A DNA stretch of 64,000 bases from contig JAMLGP010000001.1 of assembly GCA_023957835.1 (NCBI GenBank), forward strand, positions 799,575-863,574, given 5' to 3'. This document shows positions 17,905-26,885 of this stretch, one piece after another (positions within the stretch are counted from its first letter, which is position 1; each line of letters opens with the position of its first letter). This stretch comes from Homoserinimonas sp. Lineage in GTDB: Bacteria; Actinomycetota; Actinomycetes; Actinomycetales; Microbacteriaceae. The notes beneath the pieces are model-generated. The model was not told where the DNA came from and ran no database searches. It saw nothing but the letters and a program-made list of their open reading frames with translations. The position numbers were made by a program, and so were the translations under genes.

Positions 17905-18755
17905 GGAAACTGGCCCTCCGCGTTATCGTCGCGGTGCCGCAGGTACCGCTCGAATTCCTCGGCTATCGCGTCACCGCTGGCTTCCGGGGAATCCACAGTA
18001 TCCCTGGCCTTCTCAAGCTGCTCTATGTAGCGGGCCATGTCCTCGTCATCCTCGGCGAGGGAATCGATGTTCTTGACCCAGTCCTCTGACTCCTTCTCGA
18101 GGTCCCTGTGATCGACGGTGCGATCGAGGTACTGCTCAAGCCGCTCGAGCAGGGCGAGAGCCGCCTTGGGTGAAGGGGTGTTGTGCACGTAGTGGGGAAC
18201 CGAGGCCCAGATTGAAAGCGTCGGAATCTCCACCGACTCAGCCGCGACCGCGAGCACTGAAAGGATGCCCACCGGCCCTTCATAGGTGCTTCGCTCTACC
18301 TTCGGCAGTTCGCGCAGCTTGTCATTGTCGCTGCTGGCGAAGATCGCGATCGGCCTCGTGTGCGGAACATCGGCGAGCATCGATCCGACCGTAATTACCT
18401 TTTCGATTTCGAGTTCTTCGATCATTCCGAGAATCTCGGAGGTGAATTGCTTCCAGTTCCTCGCAGGCTCGGTACCGCTGAGCACATAGACCGCGCCCTT
18501 AGAGGGCCTGGCCGGTCCGGAAATGAGCACGGTCGGCCACTCGATCTCCCGCTGGCCGTTCTCGCCGATCTCGACGGTCGGCCGATTGAACTGGTAGTCG
18601 AAATAGTGTTCAGAATCGACTTCGAAAATCGTCTCGAGATTGAGGGCCTCGACAAGATGCGAAATCGCGCGAGAAGCCGCCTCGCCAGCGTCGTTCCAGC
18701 CTTCGAAAGCGGCAATCAGAATCCTCTCCGTGCCGTCATTCTCAGAACTCGCCAT
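17901..18755 (-). CDS. PAC2-family protein
   Basis: A 284-residue cytoplasmic protein of the PAC2 family (named after a eukaryotic proteasome-assembly chaperone). Family features are the N-terminal LIAAFEGWNDAGEAAS segment, VLISGPARPS, VGSMLADVPHTRP and ASVPHYVHNTPSPKAALALLE. The C-terminal 60 residues are strongly acidic and helical. The biochemical role in bacteria is unknown. The ATG at 18755 has GGGAGG just upstream; the frame stays open to 19004 but that part is antisense to the HAD gene. The stop interlocks with that of mshC. Confidence 0.9.
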   Translation of the reverse strand: MASSENDGTERILIAAFEGWNDAGEAASRAISHLVEALNLETIFEVDSEHYFDYQFNRPTVEIGENGQREIEWPTVLISGPARPSKGAVYVLSGTEPARNWKQFTSEILGMIEELEIEKVITVGSMLADVPHTRPIAIFASSDNDKLRELPKVERSTYEGPVGILSVLAVAAESVEIPTLSIWASVPHYVHNTPSPKAALALLERLEQYLDRTVDHRDLEKESEDWVKNIDSLAEDDEDMARYIEQLEKARDTVDSPEASGDAIAEEFERYLRHRDDNAEGQFP

Positions 18756-18812
18756 TCGAACCTCCCGCATACAGGATATGACCCGCTCCGAAAGTCGCTC
18801 GCAGGCTCCGCC

Positions 18813-18818
18813 TAGACT
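18813..18818 (+). promoter_or_regulatory. -10 element of leaderless HAD-hydrolase promoter
   Basis: TAGACT (TANNNT) ends exactly 6 bases before the GTG at 18825 in the 70-bp divergent gap with the PAC2 gene. Confidence 0.55.
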
Positions 18819-18824
18819 CTGGAT

Positions 18825-19496
18825 GTGACTTCCTCTCTCCCTGCCGCCGTGCTTTGGGATCTCGACGGCACTCTCGTCGACACCGAGCCCTATTGGGCCA
18901 TTGCCGAAGCGAGTCTCGTGCGCGAGTTCAACGGCGAGTGGAGCAAGTCGGACGGGCTTGAACTTATCGGAGCAGGACTGCTGACTACCGCTTCGAAGCT
19001 GCAATCCAGGGGAGTGGACCTGGATCCCGAGGAGATCGTTGCTCGACTCACGAGTTCTGTGCTTGAGCAGTCGCGGGCCGCGGTTCCGTGGCGGCCGGGG
19101 GCACTCGAGTTGCTCCTTTCCCTGCGCGAGTGGGGAGTTCCAACCGCCCTCGTCACCATGTCCCGCCGGCCATTTGCCGAGTTCGTAGCAGGTTCAACCG
19201 GTTCGGTGCTGTTCGACGCGATCGTCACGGGGGAGGACGTCTCAATGCCAAAGCCCAACCCGGAGGCATACCTGCGCGGGGCGAGCCTGCTCGGGGTGGA
19301 GCCTCAGGACTCGATAGTTCTGGAGGATTCGATCCCTGGCGTCATGTCTGGCCGGGCGGCCTCGGCGACTGTTATCGGCATCCCTGCTCACGTCGATCTC
19401 GGAGATTTCGATGACATAGTCATTTGGCCCACCCTCGCAGGAAAATCGGTTGAGGATCTCAGCCGGGTAGTCTTCGAGCGGCAGGCCAGGAGGTGA
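18825..19496 (+). CDS. HAD-superfamily hydrolase (phosphoglycolate/beta-phosphoglucomutase-like)
   Basis: A 223-residue HAD phosphatase with all four motifs: WDLDGTLVDTEP (nucleophile and acid aspartates), the Ser/Thr of LVTMSRR, the lysine of MPKPNPEAY, and the metal-binding aspartate of VLEDSIPGVMSG. The helical cap between motifs I and II matches subfamily I. The substrate is unknown. The GTG start follows a TANNNT hexamer at 6 bases, and trmI begins 4 bp after the stop, so it probably heads the rightward transcript into trmI. Confidence 0.9.
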   Translation: MTSSLPAAVLWDLDGTLVDTEPYWAIAEASLVREFNGEWSKSDGLELIGAGLLTTASKLQSRGVDLDPEEIVARLTSSVLEQSRAAVPWRPGALELLLSLREWGVPTALVTMSRRPFAEFVAGSTGSVLFDAIVTGEDVSMPKPNPEAYLRGASLLGVEPQDSIVLEDSIPGVMSGRAASATVIGIPAHVDLGDFDDIVIWPTLAGKSVEDLSRVVFERQARR

Positions 19497-19500
19497 GAGC

Positions 19501-20493
19501 TTGAATTCCGAGGGCAGCGAGACTTTCCAGCTTGGAGACCGAGTGCAGCTCACCGGTCCCAGAGGTCGCCAGCACACTTTCACTCTCATTGAAGGCGGAG
19601 TTTTCCACTCACACAAGGGAGTACTCGCGCACGCGGACATCATCGGCAAACTAAACGGCTCGGTGATTCAGGATGCGGTTGGCACCGAATACCTCGCACT
19701 TCGCCCGCTGCTTCGCGACTTCGTAGTTTCCATGCCGAGAGGCGCCGCCATCATCTACCCGAAGGATGCCGCCCAGATTCTGAGCCTCGCCGACATTTTT
19801 CCGGGAGCAAGAGTCGTTGAAGCCGGAGCGGGCTCCGGAGCCCTGACGCTCAGCCTGCTCAGGGCGGTCGGCGAGTCCGGCGAAGTGGTCTCCTTCGAGC
19901 GCCGCGAAGAGTTCGCGAGAGTCGCGAAGGGAAATGTCTCCGGTTATTTCGGCGAGCATCCCTCCAACTGGAGGCTCGTCGAGAGCGATATTTCAGAACT
20001 GGCTTCGGAACTTGAGCCCTCAAGTGTCGATCGGATAGTTCTGGACCTGCTGACCCCGTGGGAATACCTCGACTCGGCAGCTAGAGTGCTAAAGCCCGGC
20101 GGGGTGCTGCTTTGCTACGTTGCCACCGTCACCCAGCTATCCAGAGTCGTTGAGTCGATTCGGGATTCAGGCGGGTTCACAGAGCCCGAGAGCTCAGAGA
20201 GTCTCGTGCGCGGCTGGCACGTCGAGGGCCTTGCGGTCAGACCAGACCACAGAATGATCGCCCACACTGCCTTTCTCGTGCACGCGCGGCGGCTTGCGCC
20301 GGGAACGGTACTGCCGGCGCAAAAGAAGAGAAACAAGCCCGAATACTCCGAAGAGGATGTCGAGGCCTGGACCCCCGGCACGCTCGGCCAAAGCGAGTCC
20401 ACGCCCAGGCGGGCCAGAAAAGCCGCGCGCAAGGCTGAGACTTTGGCTCAGTCAAGCTCGAGTCGGCGGGAACCGCCATCAGCTTCGGCCTAG
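19501..20493 (+). CDS. trmI: tRNA (adenine-58-N1)-methyltransferase TrmI
   Basis: A 330-residue SAM-dependent methyltransferase that makes m1A58 in the tRNA T-loop. An N-terminal beta-barrel region precedes the Rossmann core with VVEAGAGSGALTLSLLRAVG (motif I) and DRIVLDLLTPWEYL (motif IV). The C-terminal 60 residues are basic and Ser/Arg-rich. The start is TTG with a very strong AGGAGG seven bases upstream. In many actinobacteria this gene borders the Pup-proteasome cluster; here the FKBP gene follows after 35 bp. A TAGAAT hexamer overlapping its stop probably promotes that downstream gene. Confidence 0.93.
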   Translation: MNSEGSETFQLGDRVQLTGPRGRQHTFTLIEGGVFHSHKGVLAHADIIGKLNGSVIQDAVGTEYLALRPLLRDFVVSMPRGAAIIYPKDAAQILSLADIFPGARVVEAGAGSGALTLSLLRAVGESGEVVSFERREEFARVAKGNVSGYFGEHPSNWRLVESDISELASELEPSSVDRIVLDLLTPWEYLDSAARVLKPGGVLLCYVATVTQLSRVVESIRDSGGFTEPESSESLVRGWHVEGLAVRPDHRMIAHTAFLVHARRLAPGTVLPAQKKRNKPEYSEEDVEAWTPGTLGQSESTPRRARKAARKAETLAQSSSSRREPPSASA

Positions 20494-20528
20494 AATTATC
20501 CAGACTTAAATCAAGGAATCGAGGATCC

Positions 20529-21458
20529 GTGCGCGCAATTTCAGCGTTGGTTACGACAGCCGTAGTAGTGGCCGGTTTGACCGCCTGCACTCAGGTGGGT
20601 TCAGCCGGAGGTTGCCAGCCGGAATACAAGTCGGGTGATGCCTCCGCCTACATTTCGGTGCAGGGCAGGTTCGGGGCTCCTCAGAATGCCACTTTCCCGA
20701 CCCCGATTGTCACAAAGAAGACCGAACGCACGGTACTGAAGCAGGGTGACGGAGCGGTGCTTCAGACTGGCGACGTTGCGATCTTCCGATACATGGTCGT
20801 AAACGGAACAACCGGCGAGGTCGCCTACAAGAGCGATGCAACCGGCGCCGGCTCGATCATAACCGTGGGGGACTCAGGTACTCCTTCTGTGACTCTGGGC
20901 CTCAGGTGCGCAACCGTAGGCTCTCGAATCGCGATTGCCACCACTCCGGAGGGAGCGGGACAAACCGGCGGATCGTCGACCGATACCTTCGTTTTCGTTA
21001 TCGACATACTGAAATCAATGCACGGCAAGGCCGAAGGCTGGATTCAGTCCCCGCAACCGGGAATGCCTGCCGTCGTCACAGCTCCTGACGGCGCCCCCGG
21101 TATCACGATCCCGAATCAGGACCCGCCAGCGGGCCTCGCGGTGAACGTGCTCATCGGCGGGAACGGCAAGAAGGTCGAGAACGACGACTACATCGTCGTG
21201 AAGTACACGGCGTTGCTCTGGTCAGACGGCAGTGTTTTCGATTCCAACTGGAGCACGAACAACGCCTCGATAATCCAGCTCAAGAAGTCCGCGAAAGTTC
21301 CCGAGGGACTCGTGAAGGCGCTCGCCGGCCAGCGAATCGGCTCCCAGGTTCTCGCGGTCATTCCCTCTGAACTTGCCTTCGGCAAGGATGGAATCGAAGG
21401 CGTTCCCAGCAATTCAACCGTCGTCTATGTTGTCGACATTCTAGGCATAGCAAGGTAG
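20529..21458 (+). CDS. FKBP-type peptidyl-prolyl isomerase lipoprotein
   Basis: A 309-residue exported protein. The first 20 residues form a signal peptide ending in the lipobox LTAC, so Cys20 should be lipidated, consistent with lspA and lnt elsewhere in the window. Two FKBP-like repeats follow: a divergent one at about residues 60-160 and a canonical C-terminal one with DDYIVVKYTALLWSDGSVFDS and VVYVVDILGI. It would act as a proline isomerase or chaperone outside the membrane. The GTG start has GAGGA upstream. It is followed 4 bp later by pafB. Confidence 0.9.
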   Translation: MRAISALVTTAVVVAGLTACTQVGSAGGCQPEYKSGDASAYISVQGRFGAPQNATFPTPIVTKKTERTVLKQGDGAVLQTGDVAIFRYMVVNGTTGEVAYKSDATGAGSIITVGDSGTPSVTLGLRCATVGSRIAIATTPEGAGQTGGSSTDTFVFVIDILKSMHGKAEGWIQSPQPGMPAVVTAPDGAPGITIPNQDPPAGLAVNVLIGGNGKKVENDDYIVVKYTALLWSDGSVFDSNWSTNNASIIQLKKSAKVPEGLVKALAGQRIGSQVLAVIPSELAFGKDGIEGVPSNSTVVYVVDILGIAR

Positions 21459-21462
21459 TCAA

Positions 21463-22482
21463 ATGGATGCGGGCGGAGCAGGCGAGCGAATTCCGGTAGA
21501 GGAACGCCTGTTCAGCCTGGTTCTCGCCCTGCTCGCAACCAGGAACGGCCTTACAAAGACCGAAATCCTCTCCACGGTTCAGGGTTATCGCCAGAAGTAT
21601 GCGGCCAGCAGCGACAATTCTGCGCTCGAACGTCAATTCCAGCGCGACAAGGATGATTTGCGAGAGCTGGGCGTTCCTCTGGAGACTTTCGAACCGCTCG
21701 GAGATGAGGGAAACAACCAGAACACCCTCTATCGGATCCTTCGAACCGAGTACGAGCTGCCTGCCGACATAACTTTCAGCAAGGAAGAGGCTTCGCTGCT
21801 CAATCTGGCTTCGCTGGTCTGGAGAGAGGGATCGCTTTCCGGAGAGTCCAGGCGGGCGCTCATGAAGCTGCGCTCTACGGGGCTGGAGTCTTCTCAGCCG
21901 CTGCTCGACTACACGCCGCGGGCGAACATCCGGGACAAAGCCTTTGGCAGCCTGAGCGTCGCCCTCGAGAAGCGGCAGCAAGTCGAGTTCGAATACCTCA
22001 AGCCTGGCGAGACCAATTCCACTTCGAGGAAGGCCTTTCCTCTTGCCCTCGTGCAGTTTCAGGGTCGATGGCACTTGTATGCGGTCGAGGTTGCAAGCGG
22101 CGAGCGCAGGACCTTCCTTCTGAGGCGAATTGTCAGCGAAGTTCGGGCTTCAAGCGCAGACTCTCCTGAAATTGAGGATGACAGTGCGGCCAGAGCGCTC
22201 GCCGAACTGAAAGAAGTTTGGAGCAGCCACAAGGCGACCATTCGAGTCGAGCCGGGAACCGACGCCGAGGTCCGCCTGCTACAGCAGGAAGGGTCGAACC
22301 GCCTGTCTGACGGTCGGATCAGCCTGCACTATGTCGACCTGCACATCCTCGCAGACGAACTGGCCGGATTCGGCCCGGAAGTCCTGGTCGAGTCGCCCGA
22401 CGAACTCAGGTTCGAAGTCCTCAGGAGGCTCGAGACCATAGCCGCGAACCATCCGGTGGAGTCGGGGGTTTCGAATGGCTGA
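21463..22482 (+). CDS. pafB: WYL-domain transcriptional regulator PafB
   Basis: A 339-residue DNA-binding protein, half of the PafBC heterodimer that activates the LexA-independent DNA-damage response in mycobacteria. It has an N-terminal helix-turn-helix (LTKTEILSTVQGYRQKY, then DLRELGVPLET), a central WYL domain with the segment VEFEYLKPGET and RWHLYAVEV, and a C-terminal WCX-like extension. The name comes from proteasome accessory factor, although pupylation genes are not present beside it. It overlaps pafC by 8 bp. Confidence 0.92.
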   Translation: MDAGGAGERIPVEERLFSLVLALLATRNGLTKTEILSTVQGYRQKYAASSDNSALERQFQRDKDDLRELGVPLETFEPLGDEGNNQNTLYRILRTEYELPADITFSKEEASLLNLASLVWREGSLSGESRRALMKLRSTGLESSQPLLDYTPRANIRDKAFGSLSVALEKRQQVEFEYLKPGETNSTSRKAFPLALVQFQGRWHLYAVEVASGERRTFLLRRIVSEVRASSADSPEIEDDSAARALAELKEVWSSHKATIRVEPGTDAEVRLLQQEGSNRLSDGRISLHYVDLHILADELAGFGPEVLVESPDELRFEVLRRLETIAANHPVESGVSNG

Positions 22483-23458
22483 GAATACTCCCGCGCTGCA
22501 GGCCAGAGATCGGCTCACCTTCCTGCTGTCGCTTGTTCCGTTCCTGATTGATCGAGGGCAGGTTTCAGTTTCTGAAGCTGCAGAGCACTTCGGGATCTCG
22601 GAGGAACAGGTTCGGCAAGCAGTGCGGTTGATTGCGGTCTCCGGAATTCCAGGAGTGACCGCGACCTACCAGCCGGATGATCTTTTCGACATCGCCTGGG
22701 AAGAGTTCGAAGAAAACGATGAGATTGTCCTCACGAACCTCATCGCCATCGACGAAACTCCGAGGTTTTCCAGCCGAGAAGCTGCCGCGCTCATTGCGGG
22801 CCTTCAGTATCTGTCCGCGCTGCCCGAGAGGCAGGACCGGGATCTCATTTCCGGGCTGCTTGTCAAACTCGCGAGAGCCACGAGCGGCCTGCCAAGCCAG
22901 GTTGCTGTCGCCGATACCGAAACCAATGCGACCCTCGCCGCCTTCAAGGAAGCAGTCGCAAGCGGAGTGCAGGTTGAATTCGACTACCTGAATGCAAAGG
23001 GCGAGCTCGAACGCAGAAGGGTCGACCCACTAAGAGTCGAGTCGGTCGACAATGACTGGTATCTGCGTGGCTGGTGCCACCTGAGGGAGGCGCTTAGGAC
23101 TTTTCGGCTGGATCGAATTAGCAAGATCGAAATCACGAAGGAGCCTCTGGCCCACCACCCGACAGAGCTGCCCCTCCCGGATTCCCTGTTCGAGGGATCA
23201 CCCGACGACCTGGACGTGGAAGTCGAATTGCTCGCGAACGCGGTCCCGCTCGTCGAAGATTATCTGGCCGTCGTGAAACCTATGGGCACCGATGGCTCCA
23301 GAGTCCGGGCCCAGATCAGGGTTTCGCACTTCCATGGACTCAAGCGGCTTGTGAACTCGCGATCCGAGGTCATGAGAGTCATCGGTCCCGAGGACGCAGT
23401 AACGGCTGTCGGAGACTGGGCAAGACAGGCTTTGGAGCGCTACCACTCGGGCCAATAG
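22475..23458 (+). CDS. pafC: WYL-domain transcriptional regulator PafC
   Basis: A 327-residue partner of PafB with the same order of domains: an N-terminal winged helix-turn-helix (VSVSEAAEHFGISEEQVRQAV), a WYL domain with VEFDYLNAKGELERRRVDPLRV and DWYLRGWCHLREALRTFRLDRI, and a WCX-like C-terminus. In mycobacteria the pair binds promoters of RecA-independent damage genes. The overlap with pafB indicates co-translation. A TAGAAT hexamer 22 bp after the stop probably starts a separate tatA transcript. Confidence 0.92.
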   Translation: MAENTPALQARDRLTFLLSLVPFLIDRGQVSVSEAAEHFGISEEQVRQAVRLIAVSGIPGVTATYQPDDLFDIAWEEFEENDEIVLTNLIAIDETPRFSSREAAALIAGLQYLSALPERQDRDLISGLLVKLARATSGLPSQVAVADTETNATLAAFKEAVASGVQVEFDYLNAKGELERRRVDPLRVESVDNDWYLRGWCHLREALRTFRLDRISKIEITKEPLAHHPTELPLPDSLFEGSPDDLDVEVELLANAVPLVEDYLAVVKPMGTDGSRVRAQIRVSHFHGLKRLVNSRSEVMRVIGPEDAVTAVGDWARQALERYHSGQ

Positions 23459-23521
23459 GAAAGTCTCGCGATCGCTGACTAGAATTAGGCGAACAGCTCG
23501 ATTTGGGAAGAGGCCAAAGCA

Positions 23522-23716
23522 ATGCTTCAAGGTTTTACGGGGTGGCACGCCCTGATCATTTTGGCAGTCATTCTGCTGCTATTCGGCGCAACGAAACTGC
23601 CAGGACTCGCCAAGAGCGTCGGACAGTCGATGAAGATCTTCAAGAATGAAATGAAGTCCGGGGAAGCCGAAGAGGAAGCCAAGAAGGACGACGCCAAGCC
23701 CAGCTCCAAGTCCTGA
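23522..23716 (+). CDS. tatA: Twin-arginine translocase subunit TatA
   Basis: A 64-residue membrane protein with a short N-terminal helix (about residues 9-22), the hinge FGATKLPGLAKSVG, an amphipathic helix and a charged Lys/Glu tail, the full TatA layout. It forms the protein-conducting pore of the Tat system for folded proteins, such as the Rieske protein QcrA encoded later in the window. AAGAGG precedes the ATG. tatC follows after 5 bp. No tatB is present here, normal for a minimal actinobacterial cluster. Confidence 0.95.
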   Translation: MLQGFTGWHALIILAVILLLFGATKLPGLAKSVGQSMKIFKNEMKSGEAEEEAKKDDAKPSSKS

Positions 23717-23721
23717 GTCTC

Positions 23722-24522
23722 ATGGCCGCGCGTGAACGCCGCGGCGAGAACCGCGAGCGCCGCATGTCGCTCGGGCAGCACCTCGTCGAACTACGAAAGC
23801 GACTATTTCGCGCAGCGCTCGGGGTACTCGCCGGCGCGGTAGTCGGATTCATTCTTTCCGAGTGGATAGTCGAGAAGATTTCGGGGCCCATAGCCGAGGT
23901 TGCCGCGACCAGAAACGCGGTGCTCAACTTCTCTCAAGTGACCTCGTCCTTCGATCTGAGAATGCAGATCGCGATTTACGTCGGACTTTTTCTTTCAAGC
24001 CCGGTGTGGCTGTACCAGATCTTCGCATTTCTGGTTCCGGGGCTCACGAAAAAGGAGAAGCGTTACACCTTCGGCTTCGTCTTCACCGCTATCCCGCTGT
24101 TCCTCGCCGGTTGCGCCGCTGGCTGGTTCGTATTGCCGCACATAGTGGTGCTCTTGAGTAGCTTTGCTCCGGAGGGGTCCGTTTCAGTCATGGACGCCAA
24201 GGACTACCTGAACTTCGTCCTCAAGCTCATCCTCGCCGTAGGTATCGCCTTCGTGCTGCCGGTATTCCTCGTGATACTGAACTTCATCGGAATCGTCTCC
24301 GCCAAAGCGATCCTCAAAGGATGGCGAATCGCGATCCTCCTGATTACGCTCTTCACCGCGATTGCAACCCCGGCGGCGGATGTGTTCTCAATGTTCCTGC
24401 TCGCGATTCCGATGGTCGCGCTTTACTTCCTCGCGGTCGGAATCGCCTACTGGCATGACGCCATTGCGGCAAGGAAGCAGCGAAAGCTCGAGTCCGATAT
24501 CGGCGCCGCGAGCACGGCGTGA
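23722..24522 (+). CDS. tatC: Twin-arginine translocase subunit TatC
   Basis: A 266-residue six-helix membrane protein that recognises twin-arginine signal peptides. Typical parts are the N-terminal MSLGQHLVELRKRLFRA, the periplasmic FSQVTSSFDLRMQIA region, and the conserved VLPVFLVILNFIGIVSAK and FTAIATPAADVFSMFLLAIPM segments. The length is family-normal. Its stop overlaps the helY GTG as GTGA, coupling the two, the same order as in mycobacteria (tatA-tatC-helY). Confidence 0.96.
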   Translation: MAARERRGENRERRMSLGQHLVELRKRLFRAALGVLAGAVVGFILSEWIVEKISGPIAEVAATRNAVLNFSQVTSSFDLRMQIAIYVGLFLSSPVWLYQIFAFLVPGLTKKEKRYTFGFVFTAIPLFLAGCAAGWFVLPHIVVLLSSFAPEGSVSVMDAKDYLNFVLKLILAVGIAFVLPVFLVILNFIGIVSAKAILKGWRIAILLITLFTAIATPAADVFSMFLLAIPMVALYFLAVGIAYWHDAIAARKQRKLESDIGAASTA

Positions 24523-26885
24523 TTGCAGAATTTCAGTCGAGTCTCCCGTTTGCGCTGGATCCATTCCAGCTAGCCGCCTGCCGCGCACTCGAACAGGGTC
24601 AGAGCGTGCTCGTCGCGGCGCCGACAGGCTCTGGCAAAACCATAGTCGCCCAATTCGCAGTGCACCTTACGATGCGAACTCGCGCTTCCAAGGTGTTCTA
24701 CACCACGCCAATCAAGGCGCTTAGCAATCAGAAGTTCCAGGAACTAACCGAAATTTACGGCGAAGCGGATGTCGGCCTGCTCACCGGAGATTCCAGCATC
24801 AACTCGGGTGCGCGAATCGTGGTCATGACGACCGAAGTCCTGCGAAACATGCTCTATGCCGACTCGGACCTGCTTCCCGACCTGCAGTTCGTGGTCATGG
24901 ATGAAGTGCACTACCTCGCAGACCGAATGAGGGGAGCCGTCTGGGAAGAGGTCATCATCCACTTGCCGAAGACTGTCAGGCTCGTGTCGCTTAGCGCAAC
25001 AGTTTCAAATGCAGAGGAGTTCGGGGACTGGCTGCAATCCGTTCGCGGAGAGACGGCTGTGATTGTCTCCGAAGACCGGCCGGTGCCGCTCACCCAGCAC
25101 GTACTGATTCGAGACAGCCTCATCGAACTCTTCTCGCGCAGCGCCAAAGGCGATTCGAATCGAATCAATCCGGAACTTCAGCAGCTCACGAGGATGATCT
25201 CGATCAATGGAACAATTGGATCCGCCAGGCGCGGCCGATCGCGCCCTCAGCCCAGAATGGCGAACTTCCCCCGGACCGACAGAGCCGGTGCCATCAGGCT
25301 GCTCGAATCCAGAGGTCTGCTTCCCGCGATCTACTTCATTTTCAGCCGCGCAGGCTGCGACGCCGCAGTCGAAGGACTGCTTCGCAGGGGAATCAAACTC
25401 ACCGACCGGTCTGAGCGAGAAGAAATCCGTCGAATCGTTGAGGAGCGTTGCGACCAGATCCCGGGCGAAGACCTGCAGGTTCTCGGCTACCGGGAGTGGC
25501 TCGCGGGACTCGAACGCGGCATCGCTTCGCATCATGCCGGAATGATTCCTGTTTTCAAGGAAACGGTGGAAGAACTCTTCGGCAGGAAGCTCGTGAAGGT
25601 CGTCTTCGCAACGGAAACTCTTGCCCTCGGCGTTAACATGCCGGCGAGAACCGTCGTGCTCGAGAAGCTCGAGAAGTTCAATGGCGAGTCTCGGGTTCCG
25701 ATCACGGCAGGGGAGTTCACCCAGCTAACCGGAAGGGCCGGTCGCCGCGGGATCGATGATCACGGCCACTCCGTAGTCCAGTGGCAGCCGGGCATGGAAC
25801 CGACGACTCTTGCAGCTCTGGCGTCGAGGCGCACCTATCCGCTCATTTCGAGTTTCAGGCCCGGATACAACATGGCGGTCAATTTGATCTCCGAATTCGG
25901 AGCAGAACAGAGTCGTCGAATTCTTGAGTCCTCCTTCGCTCAGTTTCAGGCCGACAGGGCGGTAGTCGATCTCGCCCAGAAGGTCAGGGGTCAGGAAGAG
26001 TCCCTTGCGGGCTATGCGAAAAGCATGAACTGCCACCTCGGCGATTTCGCCGAGTTCGCAAGGCTGCGCCACGAGCTGTCTGAACTTGAGAAATCCGGCT
26101 CGCGTCGAAAGAAAGTCGAGAAGAGCCAGGAGCGCAGCAAAAGGCTTGCGGAAATTGCGAAGCTCAGGAGCAAAATCAAACAGCATCCGTGCAATTCCTG
26201 TCCGGAGCGAGAAGCCCACTCCCGATGGGCCGAGCGCTGGTTTGCGCTCAAACGTCAGACTGATTCGCTGAGAAAGCACATCGATTCCAGAACCGGCGCC
26301 ATAAGCAGGGCTTTCGATCGAATTATCGAAGTTCTGGAGGAACTGGGCTACCTGAAACTCGAAAACTCGCAGCTTCGAGTCACCGCCTCAGGCCAGTCCC
26401 TCCGAAAGATCTATTCTGAAAGAGACCTGCTGGTTGCCGAGTGCATTAGGGGAGGAGCATGGAGCGAGCTGGATCCGGCAGGGCTGGCGGCGATGGTCGC
26501 AGCCATCGTCTACGAGCCCAGGCGAGAGTCGGAATCTGCCGCAATATTCGAGCTGCCCTCAGGCAGCTTCCGTAAGGCCTTCAAGAGAACCCTGGAAGCC
26601 TGGGAGGCGCTAAGCGAAGTACAGGAACGGCACCGGCTCGACCCGGATGATCCTCCGATTGCGACTCTGAGCATCGCCATGAGCAATTGGGCGAGGGGAG
26701 TGGCGCTAGAGAGCATCCTTCTGGATGCCGAAATGGCGGCAGGAGATTTCGTCCGGGTCACAAAGCAGACAATCGACTTGCTGGATCAGATCTCGAAACT
26801 CGACGAAGACGAACTTGGAAGAACCGCGAGAAAGGCGCTCAATTCGATCGACCGCGGACTCGTAGCCTGGACCGGAGTCAACTGA
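24519..26885 (+). CDS. helY: DEAD/DEAH-box helicase HelY (Ski2-like)
   Basis: A 788-residue Ski2/Mtr4-like helicase, probably acting on RNA. Motif I is APTGSGKTIVAQFA near residue 35, motif II VMDEVHYL, motif III LSATVSNAEEF, motif V GVNMPARTVV and motif VI QLTGRAGRRGID. A C-terminal helical region includes a Cys pair in HPCNSCPEREAHSRW and a DSHCT-type end. It is somewhat shorter than the roughly 900-residue mycobacterial protein. The GTG start overlaps tatC. lnt starts immediately after the stop with no gap. Confidence 0.92.
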   Translation: MIAEFQSSLPFALDPFQLAACRALEQGQSVLVAAPTGSGKTIVAQFAVHLTMRTRASKVFYTTPIKALSNQKFQELTEIYGEADVGLLTGDSSINSGARIVVMTTEVLRNMLYADSDLLPDLQFVVMDEVHYLADRMRGAVWEEVIIHLPKTVRLVSLSATVSNAEEFGDWLQSVRGETAVIVSEDRPVPLTQHVLIRDSLIELFSRSAKGDSNRINPELQQLTRMISINGTIGSARRGRSRPQPRMANFPRTDRAGAIRLLESRGLLPAIYFIFSRAGCDAAVEGLLRRGIKLTDRSEREEIRRIVEERCDQIPGEDLQVLGYREWLAGLERGIASHHAGMIPVFKETVEELFGRKLVKVVFATETLALGVNMPARTVVLEKLEKFNGESRVPITAGEFTQLTGRAGRRGIDDHGHSVVQWQPGMEPTTLAALASRRTYPLISSFRPGYNMAVNLISEFGAEQSRRILESSFAQFQADRAVVDLAQKVRGQEESLAGYAKSMNCHLGDFAEFARLRHELSELEKSGSRRKKVEKSQERSKRLAEIAKLRSKIKQHPCNSCPEREAHSRWAERWFALKRQTDSLRKHIDSRTGAISRAFDRIIEVLEELGYLKLENSQLRVTASGQSLRKIYSERDLLVAECIRGGAWSELDPAGLAAMVAAIVYEPRRESESAAIFELPSGSFRKAFKRTLEAWEALSEVQERHRLDPDDPPIATLSIAMSNWARGVALESILLDAEMAAGDFVRVTKQTIDLLDQISKLDEDELGRTARKALNSIDRGLVAWTGVN

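Noticed and set aside
18756..19004. 83-codon upstream extension of the PAC2 gene
   Set aside because: Antisense to the HAD gene and has a TTG start; the ATG at 18755 has a good Shine-Dalgarno.
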